Assembly (NCBI GenBank): GCA_022571575.1
Contig: JACZXN010000138.1
Coordinates: forward strand, 1 to 5,683
Direction of reading: 5' to 3'
Length of the DNA stretch: 5,683 nucleotides
Source of the DNA: Chloroflexota bacterium
GTDB taxonomy: Bacteria > Chloroflexota > Dehalococcoidia > UBA3495
Below are positions 1 through 5,194 of this stretch, one piece after another (the stretch's first letter is position 1; each line of letters starts with the position of its first letter). The notes beneath the pieces were generated by a model, which had not been told where the DNA came from, made no database searches, and saw nothing but the letters and a program-made list of their open reading frames with translations. The position numbers were made by a program, and so were the translations under genes.

Positions 1-908
1 TCTACGCCGTGGACCTTGAGACGCGGCAAGAGATATGGAGATTCCAAACGCAAGGGGATTTCTTCTCCACACCCGCCGGCGCCCAAGGGGTACTTTATTT
101 CGGCAGCGGCGAGGGGGTCTTGTACGCGGTGGATATGGACACCGGCGAAGAGCTATGGAGGTTTGCCACAGGCGCGAGGGTCTGGACTACGCCGGTGATC
201 AAGGACGGTGTGCTATTTTTCGGCAGCTTTGACGGCAGGTTCTATGCGGTGGAGGCTGGAACGGGTGCGGAGAAGTGGCGGTTTACCGCAGGGGACAGAA
301 TCTTCTCGTGGCCTTCTCCCGTGATTGCCGACGACACCTTATATTTCGGCAGCCTCGACAAAAACCTCTACGCATTGGACTTGCGCACCGGTCAGGAACG
401 GTGGAGGTTTTCCACACGGGGACGCGTCACTGCTGCCCCGGCGGCCGGCGGAGAGTTGATTTACGTTGGAAGCCACGATCAGCAAATGTACGCATTGGAT
501 CTGACGACGGGAGAGGAAGTATGGAGGTTTGAGACCACGGGCGCCGTGCACACACCGCCATTGATAGACAATGGGACCGTCTACTCCGGCAGCAACGATG
601 GTAATCTCTACGCACTGGACGCCGAATCGGGACGGGAAAAGTGGCGGTCCCAGGTGGGTGAGCTCGAGCTCCACGCTGTCTTGGCGGTCTCGAATAGCAC
701 CGTCTTCATCGGTAGCCACAACGGATTTGTTTACGCGATCGATGCTGAGACGGCACAGGAGAAGTGGCGGTTCCAGACAACAAAAGACCTCGCCAGTTCG
801 CCCGCCGTCGCCGATGGCAAGGTTTACTTCGGAGGCGCTGACGGCATCCTAAACGTGGTTGACGCCCAAACCGGCCGGACAGAGTGGGTGTTCAGGCCGG
901 TCCGTTGA
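1..908 (+). CDS. PQQ-repeat (BamB-like) beta-propeller protein, 5' end outside the window
   Basis: The reading frame is open from the first base; codons before the GTG at 9 read Tyr-Ala, so the protein begins upstream and that GTG (inside an LYAVD-type strand) is not the true start. It ends at TGA 906-908. Counting from the codon at 9, Trp recurs at residues 10, 50, 90, 132, 172, 212, 253 and 293, a period of 40-42. Each unit follows the pattern YFGS-x-DG-x-LYALD-x-x-TG-x-E-x-WRF. This is the quinoprotein-type propeller repeat, in which the Trp motifs dock neighbouring blades. Eight visible motifs would fit an eight-bladed propeller, possibly with a further N-terminal domain beyond the edge. 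The repeat alone does not prove PQQ binding; many such proteins are scaffolds or extracytoplasmic binding proteins. Signal peptide or membrane anchor cannot be judged. The sixth motif is WRS rather than WRF. Family call is firm, function unknown. Confidence 0.93.
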   Translation, partial: YAVDLETRQEIWRFQTQGDFFSTPAGAQGVLYFGSGEGVLYAVDMDTGEELWRFATGARVWTTPVIKDGVLFFGSFDGRFYAVEAGTGAEKWRFTAGDRIFSWPSPVIADDTLYFGSLDKNLYALDLRTGQERWRFSTRGRVTAAPAAGGELIYVGSHDQQMYALDLTTGEEVWRFETTGAVHTPPLIDNGTVYSGSNDGNLYALDAESGREKWRSQVGELELHAVLAVSNSTVFIGSHNGFVYAIDAETAQEKWRFQTTKDLASSPAVADGKVYFGGADGILNVVDAQTGRTEWVFRPVR

Positions 909-975
909 GTTCGGGCCGCCACGTGGCAAGCGATCGGCTCGCGCTGATGTCAACATGGGACACCTCATAGCCGGG

Positions 976-1063
976 CTCGTTCCAGGCTCTTAAGCATCGC
1001 CCCACTGGTCGAACTCAGCGCGGGCGGCGGGCAGCAGGGTGGGGACCAGAAGCGGGTCGCAGG
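976..1063 (-). pseudogene. Decayed 3' fragment of a second M20 hydrolase gene
   Basis: This stretch aligns without gaps to 2242-2329, the 3' end of the M20 gene in this window. By hand count 75 of 88 bases match, including 63 of 69 in the coding part 995-1063. On the minus strand it reads CDPLLVPTLLPAARAEFDQ followed by WGDA and TAA at 990-992, against CDLLLDPTLLPAARAEFDQ then RGNA and TGA in the intact gene. The stop codons fall at the same aligned position and weaker similarity continues about 14 bases past the stop, so this is a DNA-level copy. Upstream of 1063 the similarity stops abruptly. The frame runs on to an ATG at 1140-1142, giving a 50-codon chimera whose first part (VVRQAHHERR) is simply the translated dispersed repeat. 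No catalytic residue of the family is present, so it is a relic, not a working gene. Confidence 0.82.
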
Positions 1064-1111
1064 TAAAGAGTACCTGACGGCACTGGATCGGGAATAGCGG
1101 ACCAGCCCATC

Positions 1112-1138
1112 GCCGTTCGTGGTGAGCCTGTCGAACCA
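1112..1138. repeat. 27-base dispersed repeat, copy 1
   Basis: The unit starts GCCGTTCGTGGTGAGC and ends TCGAACCA. It matches copy 2 at 1344-1370 in 26 of 27 bases; the single difference is T at 1129 against G at 1361. It holds nested short inverted arms (GTTCG with CGAAC, and GTGGT with ACCAC using the next bases), so it could form a small hairpin. Similar GTTCGTGGTGAGC-type repeats, often mistranslated as RQAHHER peptides, are recalled from many environmental genomes. Confidence 0.85.
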
Positions 1139-1185
1139 CCATTGCGAGTTGGTCGAATTTGTCTGAGGCGTTCTAATACGAGTCC

Positions 1186-1226
1186 GCGCCCCCACCCTAA
1201 CCCTCCCCCTTGCGAGGTGGAGGCGC
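1186..1226. repeat. Inverted repeat, 11-base arms
   Basis: Arms GCGCCCCCACC (1186-1196) and GGTGGAGGCGC (1216-1226) pair with one C-A mismatch around a 19-base, C-rich loop containing CTAACCCTCCCCC. Stem-loops with a CCCTAACCCTCCCCC core resemble widespread non-coding repeats of environmental bacteria. No T-tract follows on either strand, so it is not a standard Rho-independent terminator. Confidence 0.65.
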
Positions 1227-1227
1227 T

Positions 1228-1246
1228 ATTGCGGGCTAATCGCAAT
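1228..1246. repeat. Short inverted repeat, 6-base arms
   Basis: ATTGCG (1228-1233) and CGCAAT (1241-1246) are exact complements around the 7-base loop GGCTAAT. It begins one base after the preceding inverted repeat, which makes a chance occurrence less likely, although six-base arms alone are weak evidence. Confidence 0.5.
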
Positions 1247-1273
1247 CTCGTCCGGATGGAATTGGGGATGTAG

Positions 1274-1295
1274 GGGCAGGTTTTAAAACCTGCCC
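1274..1295. repeat. Perfect 22-base palindrome
   Basis: GGGCAGGTTTT is followed directly by its exact reverse complement, with no spacer. The flanks GATG (1267-1270) and CATC (1304-1307) are also complementary, with a few unpaired bases between, so a longer imperfect hairpin is possible. Similar GGGGCAGGTTTTAAA-type inverted repeats are recalled as dispersed small repeats. It could also be a protein-binding site, but it lies more than 900 bases from the nearest start codon on either strand within the window. Confidence 0.85.
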
Positions 1296-1343
1296 TGATC
1301 CGCATCAACAAAACCCACATAGCCGAACCGAATTACCCCCAAT

Positions 1344-1370
1344 GCCGTTCGTGGTGAGCCGGTCGAACCA
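1344..1370. repeat. 27-base dispersed repeat, copy 2
   Basis: Same unit as at 1112-1138, in the same orientation and 232 bases further on, with one substitution (G at 1361). It lies 20 bases beyond the stop codon of the aldo/keto reductase gene, so any hairpin it forms would be in the 3' end of that transcript. The two copies bracket the three inverted repeats, an arrangement that could reflect a composite small element. Confidence 0.85.
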
Positions 1371-1389
1371 TCCTCTTCTGGGTTCAGCC

Positions 1390-2202
1390 CTAAAGCAACC
1401 TAACAGTCTCCTCTCTCACGTAGTCCCGCAGTTCCTGGGGCATGGGGCCGAGCTTTCCCGGCAGGGCGTTTTCGGAGATGCGCTCGGGGCGGGAGGTGGC
1501 CGGTATGGTGATGCTGACTCTGGGGTCGGCCACGACCCAGGACAACAACGCCTGGGCCCAGGTCTGGACGCCGTACTCCTTTAGGGGCGTTAGGTCCGGT
1601 TCCCCTTTTAGCTCCTTTACGTAGCGGCCTTTTTTCAGGGGTTCCATCACCATGATGCCGATGCCCAGTTCTTCAGCCAGGGGCAGCAATCTTTCCTCAA
1701 CCCCGCGCTGGACCACGTTGTAGGGGATCTGCACCGTGTCTATACGGCCGGTGCGCATCAGGTCCATGATGGCGGGGTAGGCCTCGTCGACCATGGCGGT
1801 GACGCCGATCATCCCGATCTTGCCCTCGTCTTGCAGGCGTTCCAGAGTGGGCAGGTGGGTCTCGTAGTCGATCATGTTGTGGACCTGCAGCAGGTCTATG
1901 TAGCCGGTGTTGAAGTTCTCGAATGACTGCGCGATCTGCTGTTCGCCGGCCTCTTTTCCTTCACACCGGACCTTGGTGGCCAGATAGAACCGGTCCCGTT
2001 TCCCCTCAGTGGCGATGCCCACTGCTTTCTCGGAGGCGCCGTACGCCGCGGCCGAGTCGATGAAATTGATGTTGGCGGAGATGCAATTTTCAATTATCTG
2101 CTGGCGGGTGGCCAGGTCGGCCTCATCGGTGACATCAAAGGCGCGAAGGGTGCCCAAGCCGATCACTGAGACTCCCAGGTTGCCAAGTTCGCGGTACTCC
2201 AA
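1390..2202 (-). CDS. Aldo/keto reductase
   Basis: The 270-residue product is a cytoplasmic (beta/alpha)8-barrel oxidoreductase, expected to reduce aldehydes or ketones with NADPH. The full catalytic tetrad is visible: Asp49 and Tyr54 (FIDSAAAYG), Lys77 (LATKV) and His108 (LLQVHN). The N-terminus YRELGNLGVSVIGLGT is typical of the family. QIPYN at 158-162 and the cofactor-phosphate loop SITIPATSRPERISEN at 230-245 also fit. Length is at the short end of the family, with no sign of truncation and no C-terminal Cys cluster. The start is TTG: a strong ribosome-binding site lies just before it, an in-frame TGA sits three codons upstream, and the family N-terminus begins exactly here. It follows the M20 hydrolase gene by 53 bases on the same strand, so the two are probably cotranscribed. 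The substrate cannot be inferred. Confidence 0.95.
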   Translation of the reverse strand: MEYRELGNLGVSVIGLGTLRAFDVTDEADLATRQQIIENCISANINFIDSAAAYGASEKAVGIATEGKRDRFYLATKVRCEGKEAGEQQIAQSFENFNTGYIDLLQVHNMIDYETHLPTLERLQDEGKIGMIGVTAMVDEAYPAIMDLMRTGRIDTVQIPYNVVQRGVEERLLPLAEELGIGIMVMEPLKKGRYVKELKGEPDLTPLKEYGVQTWAQALLSWVVADPRVSITIPATSRPERISENALPGKLGPMPQELRDYVREETVRLL

Positions 2203-2207
2203 ATCAA

Positions 2208-2216
2208 CTCACCTCT
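2208..2216 (-). promoter_or_regulatory. Ribosome-binding site deciding the TTG start
   Basis: On the minus strand this reads AGAGGTGAG, five bases before TTG at 2202-2200. The in-frame TGA at 2211-2209 overlaps the site and excludes any longer reading frame. Together these make TTG the start of the aldo/keto reductase. Confidence 0.8.
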
Positions 2217-2255
2217 TCTCTAAAGTAGGGCGAAAATTGAACTCGCTCCGGGTAT

Positions 2256-3494
2256 TCACGCATTGCCCCGCTGGTCGAACTCAGCGCGGGCCGCGGGCAG
2301 CAGGGTTGGGTCCAGAAGCAGGTCGCAGGCCGTGAGAGCCAAGGTCTTGGCCACGTTGATGGCGGCGCTGAGGGCGTGCTCGGAGGTCACCGTCTCCGCC
2401 ATCTCCCGGGAATGGGAGGGGACGGGCTGTTCGCTGACGGCGTAACGCAGTTCGTAGGCCGGCATGGCCTGGCTCACGTTGCCGAAGTCGGTGGAGGCGG
2501 CGCTGCCCTGCCGGCCGGGCAGCGGCTCGTCCAATTTGAGGCCGGCCAGCGAGGCATTGTTCAGAAGAAGACCGGCGATCACGGCGTTGGGGCGGACGTT
2601 CTCGTAGAAGGGATAGTATTCCTCAACCTCCAGCCGGCACCCGGTCATGGCGGCGGCCCCCTCGGCGGCCTGCCGCACCCGGCCGACCACCACGTCGCTC
2701 AGGTAGTCCCGGTCGCGGCAGCGGAGCATGAAGTTGGCGGCGGCGAACTCGGGCACCACGTTCGGGGCTTTCCCGCCATCGGTGATGATACCGTGGATGC
2801 GCACGTCTTCCTTGAGGTGCTGCCTGAGGGCGTCGATACCGGTGAAGAGATGGATCACGCCGTTCAGGGCGTTGATTCCCTCATGGGGCGCGGCGGCGGC
2901 GTGGGCGGCCTTGCCGTGGAAGATGTACCGGTAACCGACCATGGCCAGGCTCCAGCTTTCACCCATGGGTATGTCGGTGGGTATCACCGTCCGGTTGGAT
3001 GAGGGGTGGGATGACAGGATGGCGTCCACGCCCTCGAACACACCGGCGTCCAGCATCCGGATCTTGCCGCCGCCGCCCTCCTCCGCGGGGGTGCCGATGA
3101 CCATCACCCGGCCGGGCAGTTTGTCCAGGTTGGCTTTCAGCCCCAGCCCCGCCCCGATGGCGGCCATGGCGATGAGGTTGTGGCCGCAGCCGTGGCCGAT
3201 CTCGGGCAGGGCGTCGTACTCGGCGAGGACGGCGACGGTTGGGCCGTCTCCAGCGCCGCCGGGAAGCGTGGCGGTAAAGGCGGTCTCCACGCCGCCAACG
3301 CCCCGCTCGACCTGGAAGCCGTGCCGCTCCAGCATTCCCGACAGCAATTGGGCGGCGTGCTTCTCCTGGTAATTCAGTTCGGGATGGGCGTGGATGTCCA
3401 GAGCCACCTCCACAAGCTCGGCCCGCGCTTCCTCGATGGCCTTGGCGGTGGTTTCGGATAAAGCCTGCTTGGATGGGCTGGTCATGCTGGTCAT
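2256..3494 (-). CDS. M20D-family metal-dependent amidohydrolase (AbgB/PM20D2-like)
   Basis: The 412-residue product is a full-length M20 hydrolase that cleaves amide bonds of N-acyl or dipeptide-like substrates with two divalent metals. Expected metal ligands are visible: Cys103 and His105 in GHGCGHN, Glu138-Glu139 in TPAEEGGGG, His163 in SSHPSS and His361 in PSHSREM. AEYDALPEIGHGCGHN (91-106) is characteristic of the aminobenzoyl-glutamate hydrolase/PM20D2 branch. HGKAAHAAAAPHEGINAL (193-210) marks the inserted dimerisation domain, and STDFGNVS (334-341) precedes the last ligand. There is no signal peptide, so it is cytoplasmic. The ATG at 3494-3492 is preceded by GAGGA four bases away; the next ATG is codon 4, and no start codon lies between the first ATG and the upstream in-frame TAA. 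It is probably first in an operon with the reductase. A partial copy of its 3' end lies at 976-1063. The exact substrate is open. Confidence 0.95.
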   Translation of the reverse strand: MTSMTSPSKQALSETTAKAIEEARAELVEVALDIHAHPELNYQEKHAAQLLSGMLERHGFQVERGVGGVETAFTATLPGGAGDGPTVAVLAEYDALPEIGHGCGHNLIAMAAIGAGLGLKANLDKLPGRVMVIGTPAEEGGGGKIRMLDAGVFEGVDAILSSHPSSNRTVIPTDIPMGESWSLAMVGYRYIFHGKAAHAAAAPHEGINALNGVIHLFTGIDALRQHLKEDVRIHGIITDGGKAPNVVPEFAAANFMLRCRDRDYLSDVVVGRVRQAAEGAAAMTGCRLEVEEYYPFYENVRPNAVIAGLLLNNASLAGLKLDEPLPGRQGSAASTDFGNVSQAMPAYELRYAVSEQPVPSHSREMAETVTSEHALSAAINVAKTLALTACDLLLDPTLLPAARAEFDQRGNA

Positions 3495-3574
3495 GGCATC
3501 CTCATATCTTGGTGGCTGGCCGGCGGGCCGCTTTTAACTGCCAAGACTTTACGCCATTTTCGCCTGGGACGCAT

Positions 3575-3590
3575 CCCGTGCCGGCGCGGG
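3575..3590. promoter_or_regulatory. Near-palindrome, possible operator
   Basis: CCCGTGCCGGCGCGGG is self-complementary except for one T-G pair at positions 5 and 12. It lies in the middle of the divergent gap, about 25 bases upstream of the possible -10 element, where a regulator serving both operons could bind. The local DNA is very G+C-rich, so chance is a real alternative. Confidence 0.25.
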
Positions 3591-3610
3591 GAGCGCAGGC
3601 CACCGATTCT

Positions 3611-3619
3611 TGCTAGAAT
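3611..3619 (+). promoter_or_regulatory. Possible extended -10 promoter element
   Basis: TGCTAGAAT fits the extended -10 pattern TGnTAnnnT, with hexamer TAGAAT. No recognisable -35 hexamer lies about 17 bases upstream (GAGCGC), which is tolerable for an extended -10 site. A transcript would begin near 3626, leaving a leader of about 45 bases before the ATG at 3671. Confidence 0.35.
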
Positions 3620-3656
3620 CTATTGGCCTTTAGGGAATCACACCGGTAGACCTTTC

Positions 3657-3663
3657 AAAGGAG
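3657..3663 (+). promoter_or_regulatory. Strong ribosome-binding site
   Basis: AAAGGAG sits seven bases before the ATG at 3671. It is the best match to the ribosomal anti-Shine-Dalgarno sequence in the window and fixes the start of the downstream gene, suggesting the first gene of the operon is well translated. Confidence 0.85.
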
Positions 3664-3670
3664 CATCAAT

Positions 3671-4471
3671 ATGCCGGACGAACTGGGATGGCGCGCCAAC
3701 TGGGGAGTGATCGCGCCCTCGACCAACACCTCGGTCCAGCCTGAGTTCGACGACATGCGGCCCAGGGGCGTGACCAACCACATGTCCCGCATCTGGATCC
3801 CCAACGATCCAGTAACCAGTGACGATGACTTCAACGAGCTGATGGAGAACATCCGGAAGGAATGGGACAACGCCATCCTTCGGGTGATGACCTGCAATCC
3901 GGACTATCTGGTGATGGGAATGTCCTCGGAGACCTTCTGGGGCGGCCTGGCCCAGGCCAACGAGCTTCGCGCCCGCATGACCGAGATGACTGGACTGCGG
4001 GTCGCCATGGGCTCCGACGCCTGCCAAGCGGCCCTGAGATGCTACGGCGACATCAAACGGATCGGCGTCCTCACGCCCTACTGGCCGGTCGCCGACAAGA
4101 ACGTGAAGCTGTTCTTGGAAGACTGTGGATTTGAGGTGGTGGTGCTCAAAGGGCTGTGTTGCGAGGGCCCCACGGCGATGGCCCATGTAACCGAGAAGGA
4201 GCTGTTGGACGCCCTGCTGGAATTGAACGAGCACGACGTTGAAGCCCTGCTCCAGTGCGGCACCAACCTGGCGATGGCCCGGCTGGCGGCGGAAGCGGAA
4301 AAATGGCTGAAGAAACCGGTGATCGCCATCAACACCGCCACTTACTGGTACGCCATGCGGGACAACGGCATGGACGATGCCATCGATGGGTTCGGCTCGC
4401 TGATGACCGACTTCCGTGAACTGCCCAAACTATATTTCGAAAAAGTTAAAGAACAGGCCGCGAAAGCTTAA
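3671..4471 (+). CDS. Maleate isomerase / arylmalonate decarboxylase-like protein (Asp/Glu racemase superfamily)
   Basis: The 266-residue product has the pattern of the maleate cis-trans isomerase/arylmalonate decarboxylase family, cytoplasmic cofactor-free enzymes that isomerise or decarboxylate small dicarboxylates through active-site Cys residues. VIAPSTNTSVQPEF (13-26) matches the N-terminal substrate loop, including the conserved Asn19. IGVLTPY (131-137) opens the second half, Cys196 in LLQCGTNLA is the C-terminal catalytic Cys, and KPVIAINTATYW (215-226) follows as expected. The N-terminal Cys position of maleate isomerases falls in VMGMSSETFWGG (81-92), which has no Cys, so the protein resembles the one-Cys decarboxylase type. 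Cys75 lies several residues earlier and does not align. It has a strong ribosome-binding site and probably leads the operon with the next two genes, 35 bases away. Isomerase, decarboxylase or another carboxylate activity are all possible. Confidence 0.85.
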   Translation: MPDELGWRANWGVIAPSTNTSVQPEFDDMRPRGVTNHMSRIWIPNDPVTSDDDFNELMENIRKEWDNAILRVMTCNPDYLVMGMSSETFWGGLAQANELRARMTEMTGLRVAMGSDACQAALRCYGDIKRIGVLTPYWPVADKNVKLFLEDCGFEVVVLKGLCCEGPTAMAHVTEKELLDALLELNEHDVEALLQCGTNLAMARLAAEAEKWLKKPVIAINTATYWYAMRDNGMDDAIDGFGSLMTDFRELPKLYFEKVKEQAAKA

Positions 4472-4506
4472 ACGCCGCGCCTGCGCCTGAACCAAGGAAT
4501 CCACAG

Positions 4507-5160
4507 ATGCCCGAAGGCGATCTCAAGAAAACAAAACGGACCGATCTGGTCCGGAATCCCGCAAGGGCCGACTATGACCGGGATGCGGTGAACCAGATAA
4601 TTGACGCGACACCTCTGTGCCACGTTTCCTATATCATCGACGGCCGCCCCTACGTTACGCCGACATTGCAGTGGCGTGAGGGCGACACGATCTTTTGGCA
4701 CGGCTCGTCCGCCAGCCGTTTCCTCCGCCAGATCGTCGGCAAAGACGTCTGTATCGCCATCACCCATTTCGATGGGTTCGTGCTGGCCCGCTCCGCCTTT
4801 CATCATTCGATCAACTACCGGTCGGTGATGCTCTTTGGACAAGCCACCAAGATCAAAGACGCTCAGAAGAAAGAACTGCTGCAAAGTTTCGTTGAGGGCT
4901 TGATCCCAGGCCGCTGGGAACACCTGAGGCCGATGAACGATCAAGAGGCCAAGGCCACCACGGTGTTCTCCATGCCCATCGACGAAGGTTCGGCCAAGGT
5001 CCGGTCCGGCCCTCCGGTGGACGACGACGAAGACTATTCGCTGCCCATCTGGGCGGGGTTGCTGCCTGTGAGCCAAGTGCTGCAAGACCCCGTGCCCGAC
5101 CCCAAGAACCTTGATGGCCTTGAAGTCCCGGCCCACATCCGCGATTTCAAGATCGGTTGA
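4507..5160 (+). CDS. FMN-binding split-barrel protein, NimA/PNPOx-like
   Basis: The 217-residue product belongs to the pyridoxamine 5'-phosphate oxidase-like split-barrel group (nitroimidazole-resistance/flavin-nucleotide-binding type). Conserved blocks run in order: RADYDRDAVNQIID (20-33), CHVSYIIDGRPYVTP (38-52), WHGSSASRFLR (64-74), THFDGFVLARSAFHHS (87-102) with NYRSVMLFG (103-111), PGRW (134-137), AKVRSGPPVDDDED (163-176) and IWAGLLP (181-187). Members bind FMN and sometimes heme; several reduce small molecules, but many have no known substrate. There is no signal peptide or membrane segment. AAGGA at 4494-4498 lies eight bases before the ATG, supporting this start. The 35-base gap from the previous gene and 34-base gap to the next suggest one transcript, so a redox step beside the racemase-superfamily enzyme is plausible. 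Family is firm, reaction unknown. Confidence 0.92.
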   Translation: MPEGDLKKTKRTDLVRNPARADYDRDAVNQIIDATPLCHVSYIIDGRPYVTPTLQWREGDTIFWHGSSASRFLRQIVGKDVCIAITHFDGFVLARSAFHHSINYRSVMLFGQATKIKDAQKKELLQSFVEGLIPGRWEHLRPMNDQEAKATTVFSMPIDEGSAKVRSGPPVDDDEDYSLPIWAGLLPVSQVLQDPVPDPKNLDGLEVPAHIRDFKIG

Positions 5161-5194
5161 TCGCCTCGATATTTGATCCCATAGGAGAATAAAC

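Larger units (their letters stand above)
909..1389. other. Gene-free, repeat-rich intergenic region
   Basis: About 480 bases separate the convergent propeller gene and aldo/keto reductase gene. No open frame here resembles a known family apart from a short relic of an M20 hydrolase tail. The stretch contains that relic (976-1063), two copies of a 27-base repeat (1112-1138 and 1344-1370) and three inverted repeats between 1186 and 1295. A 10-base palindrome GCCACGTGGC lies at 918-927, just after the propeller stop codon, but it has no loop or T-tract and is not a convincing terminator. Both flanking genes point inwards, so termination signals are expected, and the inverted repeats may serve that role. 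Confidence 0.8.
3495..3670. other. Divergent intergenic control region
   Basis: This 176-base gap separates two genes pointing outwards, so it should hold promoters for both operons. It contains a possible extended -10 element for the plus-strand operon, a clear ribosome-binding site at its right end and a G+C-rich near-palindrome at 3575-3590. For the minus strand only weak A+T patches are visible (around 3533-3560), and I cannot assign a promoter there. Confidence 0.75.

Noticed and set aside
9..11. GTG as the start codon of the propeller gene
   Set aside because: It encodes Val within a propeller strand (YAVDLET); the frame is open to the window edge and no ribosome-binding site can be seen before it.
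918..927. Palindrome GCCACGTGGC as terminator of the propeller gene
   Set aside because: It has no loop and no following T-tract, and ten-base palindromes are common in such DNA.
1015..1320. Minus-strand open frame of 101 codons in the intergenic region
   Set aside because: It is built from translated repeats (GGGLGWGRG and GGSTGSPRT type sequences) and reads the M20 relic out of frame. No sign of a real protein.
1112..1370. CRISPR-like array
   Set aside because: There are only two repeat copies, separated by 205 bases that themselves contain inverted repeats. Spacer size and copy number do not fit a CRISPR array, and no cas gene is present.
2376..3002. Plus-strand open frame of 208 codons inside the M20 gene
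   Set aside because: The translation is low-complexity, rich in Gly, His and Val, and lies opposite conserved M20 sequence including the dimerisation domain. No family resemblance is seen.
3638..4234. Minus-strand open frame of 198 codons opposite the racemase-like gene
   Set aside because: The plus strand carries conserved motifs and the strong ribosome-binding site. The minus-strand product shows no domain, and its 3' end crosses the control region.
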